Below, piece after piece: positions 1 through 7,014 of a stretch of 14,105 nt of DNA; positions within the stretch are counted from its first letter, which is position 1; each line of letters opens with the position of its first letter. Origin of the DNA: Candidatus Pacearchaeota archaeon (GTDB lineage: Archaea; Nanoarchaeota; Nanoarchaeia; Pacearchaeales; GW2011-AR1); the NCBI GenBank assembly GCA_002690445.1, contig NZER01000299.1:1-14105 (forward strand), read 5' to 3'. The position numbers and the translations under genes are program-made. The notes under the pieces were generated by a model. It did no database searches, was not told where the DNA came from, and worked only from the letters and a program-made list of their open reading frames with translations.

Positions 1-1294
1 ACATTTTCCCGTCAGACTTTAGATAACAAGCCTCGCCTATGGACAGGGCCTCGCCCGCAGTGAACGTAGCTGTCGTTCCGCTGCACTTTGAGTCGGCAGG
101 CGACGAATCGAAATGGACATAGCCATCGACGGTGGCATTATTGAGGGCACCACTCGCGCCGATGTCCTTGTTGGCGTCAACAGTCACAACTTTGCTTGCG
201 ACCACTACTCCAACAGCAGCACCAGTGTCTGAGTAGTTCAACTCAGCAGTCGTTGCCGTTACATCATCGAGAATGTTTAGTTCTGACGCAGTGGCCGAGA
301 CGGCGGTATCACCGATTACGAGCTTGCCGTCCGGGATGATAACCTGCTGTGTTTCGTTGATCGTCAGAGCAGTTGTGAGTGCGGACCCGGTGTGCGTTGA
401 GAGAATCAACTTGCCCTTGGTGTCGTCTGATGAGCCGCTGTGGCTGCCTTCAATCTGAACTAGCGCCGCGTCGGCGTGGTCTTCAAATATGATCTTGGAT
501 TCGCAGCCGCCTTCTGAGTTTTCAGCCGTGCTGTTCTTCAGTGTCACGTAGGGCGCGGTGCCCTTCATCTGAAGCTGCGTGCCCGGTGCGTTGTCTCCGA
601 TGCCGACTTTGCCGTCTGAATCAATTCGCATTCTTTCGGCTGAATCGTCATGGAAGATCATAACGCCACCAGAGGCTGCGTTTTGAATAATCATCTCGTT
701 GTTGTCTTTTTGGACTATGCTACAGAAGGAGGTGTCTGACTGAATGCGGAGTTCAACCTCGCCAGATGCTCCATAAACATGAAGGTTTTTCGCCGGATTT
801 GCTATTCCGACCCCAACGTCACCCACGAGCGCAGCATCACCAACCACATGGAGCTTGTCTGCGGGAGCGTTTGTGCCGATCCCGACGTTTCCGTCTTTAT
901 CGATCCGCATCCTTTCGGTGGTATCGTCGTGGAATATGGTGACACCATCAGTGGCTGCGTTTTGAATTATAAGCTCGTTGCCTGAGTCCTTGTGAACGAT
1001 CGAAGAATAAGACAAATCAGACTGTATCCGAAGCTCGACTTCTCCTGATGCTCCATAAACATGAAGGTTTTTCGCTGGAGTCGCAGTTCCAACACCCACT
1101 TTCCCGGTGTCGCCTTCAACAACGAGGCTCGTGTTATCGACCTTGAAGTCGTCGCCCGCGTCATCACCTAGGGTGACTTTGACAGTGGTTGCTGAGTCGG
1201 AGGTGATCTCGTCGAGGGCTACTGAGCCGACATCGACGATATCCTCGTCCTGAAATGCGATTGTAATTCCTGATCTAACACCTGATGATGGCAT
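1..1294 (-). CDS. Tail fibre protein, N-terminal 431 residues (runs off the left edge)
   Basis: The frame opens with MPSSGVRSGITIAFQDEDIV and stays open for 431 codons to the left edge, so the C-terminus is missing. Fibre hallmarks are clear. VG(I/V)G followed by a Pro and an LHV-type strand occurs four times (residues 66, 137, 160 and 230), the 'GNVGIGT..P...LHV' repeat common in phage fibres. Residues 66-159 are duplicated at 160-253 with high identity. ELNILDDVTATTAELNYSDT (338-357) is the 'ELN.LD.vt.ttaELN' motif of fibre shafts, followed by ASKVVTVDANKDIGA (366-380). The composition is Asp/Gly/Thr/Ser-rich and beta-structured, suited to a trimeric shaft. The N-terminus would attach to the tail and the missing C-terminus would bind the receptor. 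The gene order matches T7 gp17, but the N-terminus does not obviously resemble it. Confidence 0.85.
   Translation of the reverse strand, partial: MPSSGVRSGITIAFQDEDIVDVGSVALDEITSDSATTVKVTLGDDAGDDFKVDNTSLVVEGDTGKVGVGTATPAKNLHVYGASGEVELRIQSDLSYSSIVHKDSGNELIIQNAATDGVTIFHDDTTERMRIDKDGNVGIGTNAPADKLHVVGDAALVGDVGVGIANPAKNLHVYGASGEVELRIQSDTSFCSIVQKDNNEMIIQNAASGGVMIFHDDSAERMRIDSDGKVGIGDNAPGTQLQMKGTAPYVTLKNSTAENSEGGCESKIIFEDHADAALVQIEGSHSGSSDDTKGKLILSTHTGSALTTALTINETQQVIIPDGKLVIGDTAVSATASELNILDDVTATTAELNYSDTGAAVGVVVASKVVTVDANKDIGASGALNNATVDGYVHFDSSPADSKCSGTTATFTAGEALSIGEACYLKSDGKM
765..793 (-). repeat. 29-bp direct repeat in the fibre gene, downstream copy
   Basis: These 29 bp are identical to 1047-1075 and encode AKNLHVYGAS in both places. 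The offset is 282 bp, exactly 94 codons, so recombination between the copies would remove or add a module without breaking the frame. Confidence 0.9.
1047..1075 (-). repeat. 29-bp direct repeat in the fibre gene, upstream copy
   Basis: Identical to 765-793 over 29 bp. The neighbouring DNA is diverged but still alignable (for example a shared GGCTGCGTTTTGAAT block near 675-690 and 953-967), showing duplication of the whole module. Confidence 0.9.
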
Positions 1295-1301
1295 GGTTTC
1301 C

Positions 1302-1307
1302 CCTCCT
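1302..1307 (-). promoter_or_regulatory. Strong ribosome binding site of the tail fibre gene
   Basis: AGGAGG, extended to AGGAGGGG, lies 7 nt upstream of the ATG at 1294. It is the best Shine-Dalgarno sequence in the window and fixes the fibre start. It fits high expression of a protein needed in many copies. Confidence 0.8.
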
Positions 1308-1310
1308 ACC

Positions 1311-1658
1311 CTAGCTCACAAACCAGGCGTAAAGACTCTTAGCGTCGGTATTTGTCGCAGGATCACTCAAATTCACATCAACCCGACCTTCTCCGAATGG
1401 ATGATCGAGGACGAAATGGGCCATGCAGTTATTGGCTGCCCCGGTCAGTGCGCTTGTGTTTACCTGGAATTCCCGAAACGTACCGGACGGATCCTTGATC
1501 ATGAGCTGGATGTCGCCAATGGCAACTGCAATAGAACAGTAGACGTAAACCGCTGACCTACTTGCCCCTCTTCTGTCGCGAAAAGTGCTAGACGAATTGT
1601 CTTCGACCTCGTTTGCGTCTAACCTAAGCAGGGTTCCACTGTTAACTCTATCGACCAT
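1311..1658 (-). CDS. Small protein between ejection protein and tail fibre (unknown)
   Basis: This is a 115-residue protein from ATG at 1658, where a GGGGGA site ends 3 nt upstream, a rather short spacing. An in-frame GTG at 1673 would add five residues (MPGGN) but lies within a hairpin stem, so the ATG is preferred without certainty. Residues 1-35 are polar and charged. Residues 36-115 look beta-rich (SAVYVYCSIAVAIGDIQLMI; HFVLDHPFGEGRVDVNLSDP) and end in LYAWFVS. There is no signal peptide or catalytic motif, and I recognise no family. It is followed after 16 nt by the fibre gene and separated from the giant gene by 65 nt, so it pairs with the fibre. A fibre-attachment, baseplate-like or decoration protein is the most natural guess. 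Confidence 0.7.
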   Translation of the reverse strand: MVDRVNSGTLLRLDANEVEDNSSSTFRDRRGASRSAVYVYCSIAVAIGDIQLMIKDPSGTFREFQVNTSALTGAANNCMAHFVLDHPFGEGRVDVNLSDPATNTDAKSLYAWFVS

Positions 1659-1667
1659 ATTTCCCCC

Positions 1668-1687
1668 AGGCACTACATGTTGTGCCT
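1668..1687 (-). promoter_or_regulatory. 20-bp imperfect dyad / RNA hairpin before the small-protein gene
   Basis: The arms AGGCAC and GTGCCT flank an ACATGT core, giving dyad symmetry over 20 bp with a single mismatched pair. In the transcript it would form a 6-bp stem with an 8-nt loop ending right at the GGGGGA ribosome site of the 115-aa gene. A possible GTG start (1671-1673) falls inside the stem. It could control initiation or be an RNA-processing site. Confidence 0.45.
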
Positions 1688-1701
1688 ACTAATCTGAACC
1701 G

Positions 1702-1715
1702 TACCATATATGGTA
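1702..1715. other. Perfect 14-bp palindrome in the main intergenic gap
   Basis: TACCATATATGGTA is its own reverse complement. It lies 8 nt past the stop of the giant protein, in the only non-coding gap above 20 nt. The perfect two-fold symmetry with an AT core fits a protein-binding operator or a small hairpin. No T-run follows on either strand, so it is not a normal intrinsic terminator. Confidence 0.5.
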
Positions 1716-1723
1716 TTGGCTAT

Positions 1724-4700
1724 CTAGTCTTCACGCTCCAACAAATCCTTGCCTATTCGAGCGACCTTTCGTGCAGCCTTCGTCGCTTCCCTTACTCTCC
1801 CCCGTGCGTCTAGGACCTCTTCTCCAGGCAGAGTCATATAGACGGGGAAGGGCATTGTTCTGCTCAGCCCCAGGAATTGCTGCTTTAGATCCTTCCTCTC
1901 CCGACCCCGCACGTAAGGACGCTCACCGCCAAATAGAGGATAGACCGCAGCAGCCTCAGCCCCTCCAGCCTCCTCAAAGAACCAAGAGTTGAGGAATGAG
2001 ATCGAGTTAGGGTTAGCCATAATAAAAGGCAAAGCGTGTTTAGTGAACCAAGGGAGCCCCATTACTTCAGCCCTCGCCGCAGTTCCAGCAACAGGAACCA
2101 ACTCTGCGGCCTTCTCAAGGCTGGCGAAAAACTCTTTCACGTACGGAATATCAGGAGCTACAAAACCAGCAGGAAGGAGACCCGCCCCGCCTGAGTACTC
2201 TTCACCTGTGAATGCGCTCCGCTGAAACCAAGCCTCGTAGAGCCCCTTGAGTAACGGCTGGACGCTTTTCTTTAGGTAGTCCGCGTCAAGAGGGTTCATG
2301 TGTCCATCTTTATTAAAGCCCCGAAGCCCTACCACTTCGGATGGAAACACCGCAGATTCACTAATAGGGTCTCGGCCAAGCATAACCAAACCCGCCCCCT
2401 CAGGGAGCTTCGCAGGTTTGCCGCCAATGAGAGGCACGGGGTAATGGTGAAGGATGTTGTCAACCACCCAGTCTCCCACTGAACCTGCGCCTCTGATTGC
2501 TTCCTGAAAACGTTTAGGAATGTCATATGTTACCCTGCCCGTAACGTGTCGTCCGAACTCGCCTAGATGAATGTACTTCCCCCGTTCCCCTACATACTCT
2601 CTCGGTCGTCGTTGTAGCGGGTCTGACGGCTCTAGCGTTTCAGCATCGAGTTCAGGAGAACCAAAGGCGGCATAAGCCTTATGAATGCTGGCAATAGGAA
2701 CAGGATTCCTTGTGGCTATGCGTGCAGTCGCCTTGGGAGCACGAACCATCCACGTCGCAAACGGGTACACCCATCGCAATAGAGCCAATCCCTTGCCGGG
2801 GTTTGAGTAATCCAGTATGGTCGCAAAGGCCCTAGCAACAGCAACACCGGGAGCATCGCCCAAGCTAAGTCGCCACATAAAGTGCCCTAACTTAGAGGAG
2901 CTTTCCCATGCTCTCGCTATTCTCTCTCCAGGCACAGGAACGATATTCTCAAACAGAAACGCAGCACCGCGGACAGCCTCGCCGGAATAGTGAAGAGGAT
3001 CGAACTCTAGCTCTTTTGCTGCCTTCTTGTATTCTCCCTTGCGTATAAATTCTGCCTGCCTCTTTCTCGCGCCAGCCCGCACGGCTTTCTTGATTTCCCT
3101 TGCACGGCCCTTCCTCCCTCCTCGACCAACTCTCTCTAGTCGCTGAATCGAAAGATCAACATCAACAGGGAGACCATAGCGTCGTGCAATGAACAGGATC
3201 TTGTCCTCAAGAGAGCCATTAAGCGCTCGTCTATACATTCCCTCCTGCCCCGGAAGTATCCCACGCGCTCCAGCAGGCGAAGGGGCCACTGGAGCCCCCG
3301 GTCCAACGACCGTAGCTGCCCGGTGTGGCGCTGGCTTAAGGGTTGCCATAATGGCGTCAACGTTCTCCTCCATTCTCTTGACTGCTGGTACGTGGAGCCC
3401 TTCAATTGCTTCAGCTACCTTGCGTACGCCAGGCACTCGCCGATAAGGAGAAAGTAGTTTGCCTCCTTGCAGCATATTATAAGCGTTCAGGTTCCAACCC
3501 ATCGCGTTGATGTTCCCATCGGCTATCTGCATGGTTACATCGTTGACTGCGCTTAGCGCATGATAAGCCAAGCGTTTCACGAGGACGCCTGTCTTCCAGC
3601 GGTTAAACATCCAGCTTATGCCGTCGAGAGACTTTATCGTCAGTTGAGTCATCCGACCCTGGCCTCCCCGTGAGCGTAGAAAGTTGCCAAGGGAGTTGAA
3701 GGTATTGTCGAAAGAGCCCCTAAGGAAGTTATATAGGTGAGGGGGGACTTGCACCGGGCCATCTGGTCCTTGAAGGACGGACATCTTGCCGAAGACATGC
3801 CTTCCTTCTCTTGTTACCTCTTTGCCGAACTGGCGGATAATCTGATCTTCCAGCCAGACCGCAGCCTCGCCTCTAGCGATCTTTGCGGCATACTGAGGAA
3901 CAGCTAGGTTAGGATCTGCCGCTGCCTTCATGAATGACTCGTCAAGATCACCCACTGACATGCCCGGCCCCTTTCTCGAAGGGTGTGTCGTGGGCATTCT
4001 GAACTCGTTGAACCAAGGGCTCCTTGCTGCTTCAGGAAGTTCGACTAAGAGACCATAGTTGTTGGCGTATAAACGAGGATAGTACTTCCCACTGACTGGG
4101 TTATACGCCATCTGTCCCCGCTTCAAAAAACCAGCCTCAACTGCTTCACCATAAATCTCGTGAAAGAAGTTCTCTAAATCATCAACGTAGTCTTTCTCGG
4201 TCTTGCTTAAGGTCTTGCGAAAGCTGGCTACCTCAGCCTTCGCTCTCTCCAGCGCCTTCTTTCCAGAGGGGATCTTGGGGTCAAAGATGTGCTGCACGAT
4301 CTCCATGCGCCTTGCGGCTGAGTCGGGAGCGTTACGTGAGATGTTCTTGAATCTCTGTACAATCTGGTCCTCGCGAAGAACACTAGAGGAAAGACTGATG
4401 CGCTGAACCATCTTCAGGAATCGCCTGTCTGGATCGAATAGATCGAAGACAGCTTCGTGCCCCTTGAATAAACGTGAGGGAGCATTCAGCCCCGAGACTA
4501 TCTGCTTTCCTAAGGGGCCCTCAGCAAACCTGGTCTGCTCTAGCTTCCCTATCGCCTTCGGCCCAAGACCATAAGCGTACTGCGCCATTTTACGAACAAC
4601 ATAAGGGTCTGAGATATAAGTCGCTCGCGGACCAATGCGGCGCAACATACCGTCTACACCCCTGAGGGCTTCACTTGTAGCTTTCCTCGTAACGGCACCG

Positions 4701-6082
4701 AGGATGGGTACCTCATTAGGGAGAAAGGTCGGCAAATCAGCGCCGAAGAACTCACCCCGTCGCCCAAATGCCCGTATCGCGTCATGAGCCGTGAGCCCAT
4801 TAGCCTCGAAGCGAGGAACGATGCGCTTCATAATGTTAGGGTCGTCAGCATAAGGAGCCAGCTCAAGCATGTCATTGACGACCTTGCCCATGCGTGGGTC
4901 CTGCGAACCGCCCGGGAGGCTCTTTCTCGCTATTCGCATAGCAGAGCGGAGAATGTTGGCTCTAGATCCAGCATAGAGGTTGCCCTGAAAGGCTGTCTTG
5001 CCCTTCATTCCCCAGAGCCAGGGCATATACATGGTCCAGTCAACCTCCATCATGAGGGCCATGTTTCTCGTGTCGATGCCAACTCTCTCGCGTGTCTCCT
5101 CCATGAGCTTCCAATCGACTTTCTGTCCCGCCATAACATCGGTCATGACGCCTACGCCTGTAACAAATGCGCCGAGAACGTTTTCACCAAAGACGTCACC
5201 GATAAACTCTGGTGCCTTTATCAGCATCTCGGCCATGGCGTTGCCCCTTTGCGCCTCTCTTGCGATACCATGGGCCCACTTGTTGGGATCCTCAGCTACG
5301 CGGGCGGCCTCCTTTTTACCGAGGATCTTTTCAGCCGAATAGTCACGACCAGGCTTGCCCGTCCAAGAATCGATCCACTCTAGAAAGCCCATTGCGCCTG
5401 CCCACATCTCATCAGTAAGCGATTCCTGGCCAAGCTCATCTATCATGTCGTAGTAGCGGTCGCTTTCCTTGTTCATCTTTCGGTCTGCCGCAAGGTCCGA
5501 CAATTTCTTCAGCGTATTCTGTAGTGACTCAACCTCCTGTATCTGCTTGTCGAGCATAGCCGATCTATCGAGAAGACCCGCGTCATCTGCCTCGTCTCTT
5601 CTGTCCTTCAGCACATCTATCGTTGGGCTTCCATGAATAGCTCTCTCTAGCTGAGGGAGTAAATGGCGGATCCTCTGGCCTTGGGCATCGAGGTGTCGAG
5701 TAGGCACCCGCAACTTGTCACCACCAAAAGTGGCACCCCAAGCGGCATCCAGAAAACCTCGTGGTGCCTTCAGTTTCTCGATCTCTTCCAAGGCCCGTTT
5801 AGGGAGCGGTCTCTTTCGAGTTGTTGTTAGTGGTCGCTGAGTTGTTGACCCGCGAAAGGGTGTGGGGATAGGCATCTCGCGGTTAAGTTTTTCCTGGAAT
5901 TTCCTTAGGGCGTCGTCTTCTGCTCTGGTTGGAGGGGCCTCTATTGATGGAGGCTCTCCTGCGGGGGGAGCTGGAGCCATGGTTGCTGGGTCAGGAGGAG
6001 GAATGCCTTGCGGCATATCCCGGTCAAGCTCTTCTTGAAACCTCTTTAGGGCTTCTTCTTCTTCCTGTCCCGGTGTGGTCAT
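1724..6082 (-). CDS. Giant internal virion / DNA-ejection-type protein (T7 gp16-like position)
   Basis: This 1452-residue protein is the largest gene here. Residues 1-110 are acidic, then Pro-rich, with the motif ALKRFQEELDRDMP at 11-24 repeated as ALRKFQEKLNREMP at 58-71. Residues 140-215 are charged helix. Hydrophobic, partly Met/Trp-rich stretches lie at about 283-318 and 341-360 (MALMMEVDWTMYMPWLWGMK). A KYYPRLY motif is at 666-672. Residues 817-858 and 1085-1130 (AFATILDYSNPGKGLALLRW, then VYPFATWMVRAPKATARIAT) match, from memory, blocks in very large phage virion proteins that are thought to be packaged and ejected. Residues 915-945 are an Ala/Pro/Gly linker. No lytic transglycosylase, protease or polymerase signature was found. 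Start is set by the ATGA overlap. T7 gp16 is 1318 aa. An unknown polyvalent enzyme is possible. Confidence 0.55.
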   Translation of the reverse strand: MTTPGQEEEEALKRFQEELDRDMPQGIPPPDPATMAPAPPAGEPPSIEAPPTRAEDDALRKFQEKLNREMPIPTPFRGSTTQRPLTTTRKRPLPKRALEEIEKLKAPRGFLDAAWGATFGGDKLRVPTRHLDAQGQRIRHLLPQLERAIHGSPTIDVLKDRRDEADDAGLLDRSAMLDKQIQEVESLQNTLKKLSDLAADRKMNKESDRYYDMIDELGQESLTDEMWAGAMGFLEWIDSWTGKPGRDYSAEKILGKKEAARVAEDPNKWAHGIAREAQRGNAMAEMLIKAPEFIGDVFGENVLGAFVTGVGVMTDVMAGQKVDWKLMEETRERVGIDTRNMALMMEVDWTMYMPWLWGMKGKTAFQGNLYAGSRANILRSAMRIARKSLPGGSQDPRMGKVVNDMLELAPYADDPNIMKRIVPRFEANGLTAHDAIRAFGRRGEFFGADLPTFLPNEVPILGAVTRKATSEALRGVDGMLRRIGPRATYISDPYVVRKMAQYAYGLGPKAIGKLEQTRFAEGPLGKQIVSGLNAPSRLFKGHEAVFDLFDPDRRFLKMVQRISLSSSVLREDQIVQRFKNISRNAPDSAARRMEIVQHIFDPKIPSGKKALERAKAEVASFRKTLSKTEKDYVDDLENFFHEIYGEAVEAGFLKRGQMAYNPVSGKYYPRLYANNYGLLVELPEAARSPWFNEFRMPTTHPSRKGPGMSVGDLDESFMKAAADPNLAVPQYAAKIARGEAAVWLEDQIIRQFGKEVTREGRHVFGKMSVLQGPDGPVQVPPHLYNFLRGSFDNTFNSLGNFLRSRGGQGRMTQLTIKSLDGISWMFNRWKTGVLVKRLAYHALSAVNDVTMQIADGNINAMGWNLNAYNMLQGGKLLSPYRRVPGVRKVAEAIEGLHVPAVKRMEENVDAIMATLKPAPHRAATVVGPGAPVAPSPAGARGILPGQEGMYRRALNGSLEDKILFIARRYGLPVDVDLSIQRLERVGRGGRKGRAREIKKAVRAGARKRQAEFIRKGEYKKAAKELEFDPLHYSGEAVRGAAFLFENIVPVPGERIARAWESSSKLGHFMWRLSLGDAPGVAVARAFATILDYSNPGKGLALLRWVYPFATWMVRAPKATARIATRNPVPIASIHKAYAAFGSPELDAETLEPSDPLQRRPREYVGERGKYIHLGEFGRHVTGRVTYDIPKRFQEAIRGAGSVGDWVVDNILHHYPVPLIGGKPAKLPEGAGLVMLGRDPISESAVFPSEVVGLRGFNKDGHMNPLDADYLKKSVQPLLKGLYEAWFQRSAFTGEEYSGGAGLLPAGFVAPDIPYVKEFFASLEKAAELVPVAGTAARAEVMGLPWFTKHALPFIMANPNSISFLNSWFFEEAGGAEAAAVYPLFGGERPYVRGRERKDLKQQFLGLSRTMPFPVYMTLPGEEVLDARGRVREATKAARKVARIGKDLLERED
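5870..5917 (-). repeat. Second copy of the N-terminal 16-residue repeat of the giant protein
   Basis: Residues 56-71 (DDALRKFQEKLNREMP) echo residues 9-24 (EEALKRFQEELDRDMP, at 6011-6058), 47 residues apart and separated by a Pro/Ala linker. The helix register and the terminal Met-Pro are kept, while many residues are conservatively exchanged. This suggests an old duplication of a short linear binding motif. Confidence 0.75.
6011..6058 (-). repeat. First copy of the N-terminal 16-residue repeat of the giant protein
   Basis: Encodes EEALKRFQEELDRDMP (residues 9-24). Its partner is at 5870-5917. Both are short amphipathic helices followed by Met-Pro and a Pro-rich stretch. Confidence 0.75.
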
Positions 6083-7005
6083 TGCCCCCGAACACCCTTG
6101 GCTAATTGATTCACGTACGCCTGTACCGATGAGTGAGTACCGGGCTTAAAGTGCCACGCCCCCCATCCCCGCTCGGGCTCTCTCAGTAGCCCATGCCACG
6201 TTCTTGCCCTCATAGGCTTCCCGTCGCTGCCCACTACTGCGTATGGAATGACATTCTTAGCTGGGACCTTTCGCATAAAGAGGACCTCCCCTGGCATCAG
6301 TTTTGTCATGAAGTCATTATAGTCAGTCACTTGTTTGTTACTGAGGATTTGCGATTTTGCCTCGTCAGCCCAAAGCCGCCTTTTGTAGTCATGTATCCAA
6401 GTGTCTGTAATCACCCCCTTGCCAGAGCGCTCGTCAACGTTGTTCCAATCTCTATCGATGCTAATAGTCGCTGATGAGAATTTGGCGGCCTTTTCGGCGC
6501 TGGTCATCCTTCGGCCTCGTTCCAGCTCCCGGTTAGCGACGTTCTGGGCCTCTCTCCTCAGCCTCAAGTCCCTCTTTTGCACATTTCTGATATCGATAGC
6601 GCGGAGCCCTTCTTCCGGCGCATTGATCACCGCATGGTGGCGAGAAAGGGCATCAGGATCTCCCTTGATGAAGTCCTCTCGGTGTTTTTCAAGGTAAGCC
6701 GCCACATCCCAGTGGCCCTTGTTCTGGGCAGTGCCGTGTAGACTTCTGTATCTGGCCAGCCCTTCCATGCGTCTCCTTTGCTTCTTCTCCCTACCGAGTC
6801 GCGCCTTCAGTTCTTCGGCTCTTTTGCCCTCGGTGACTGTTTGTCTGCGACTCCATTCTCTTTGCTCGTATGCTCGATTGGCGCTCAGTTGCTGAGCCCT
6901 ATGGGCGCGATCGGCAGACCTTTCGTAGCTACGAGAAAATGCCTGTGGATCGAATGTACGTGCAAATCCCTCAACGAGATTGCCTGCTCCCTCTCTTGCT
7001 ACCAT
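6079..7005 (-). CDS. Putative internal virion protein, basic and helical (T7 gp15-like position)
   Basis: This is a 308-residue protein. Residues 20-170 are extremely rich in Arg, Lys, Glu, Gln and Ala, forming long charged helices (RSYERSADRAHRAQQLSANR; KRAEELKARLGREKKQRRRM; KRDLRLRREAQNVANRELER). Residues about 175-308 look globular and mixed, with MPGEVLFMRKVPAKNVIPYA and GWGAWHFKPGTHSSVQAYVN. There is no catalytic motif, signal or clear membrane segment. The ATG follows the previous stop by 9 nt, with an AGGATAGG ribosome site overlapping that stop. The TGA overlaps the next ATG (ATGA). Its place between the gp14-like and giant proteins suggests a packaged internal protein, but it is less than half the length of T7 gp15 (747 aa). 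A nucleic-acid-binding or assembly role is possible given the charge. Confidence 0.55.
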   Translation of the reverse strand: MVAREGAGNLVEGFARTFDPQAFSRSYERSADRAHRAQQLSANRAYEQREWSRRQTVTEGKRAEELKARLGREKKQRRRMEGLARYRSLHGTAQNKGHWDVAAYLEKHREDFIKGDPDALSRHHAVINAPEEGLRAIDIRNVQKRDLRLRREAQNVANRELERGRRMTSAEKAAKFSSATISIDRDWNNVDERSGKGVITDTWIHDYKRRLWADEAKSQILSNKQVTDYNDFMTKLMPGEVLFMRKVPAKNVIPYAVVGSDGKPMRARTWHGLLREPERGWGAWHFKPGTHSSVQAYVNQLAKGVRGQ

Positions 7006-7014
7006 AACCTATCC

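Noticed and set aside
765..1075. Fibre repeats as a site-specific recombination or invertible switch
   Set aside because: The copies are direct rather than inverted, both encode the same fibre strand, and there is no recombinase gene in the window.
1702..1715. Palindrome as an intrinsic terminator
   Set aside because: The stem is AT-rich and no T-run follows it on the minus strand, so it lacks the form of a rho-independent terminator.
1659..1723. Phage-type or sigma70 promoter before the small gene
   Set aside because: No T7-type single-subunit polymerase consensus and no convincing -35/-10 pair could be seen, only a weak TATA-like core within the palindrome.
4784..5383. 199-codon open frame on the plus strand
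   Set aside because: It lies wholly antisense inside the giant virion gene, has no ribosome site and reads as low-quality protein; the minus-strand frame is open for 1452 codons with clear family-like features.
1724..6082. Lytic transglycosylase or virion RNA polymerase in the giant protein
   Set aside because: No recognisable SLT catalytic Glu context or polymerase motifs were found by reading, so no enzyme activity is claimed.
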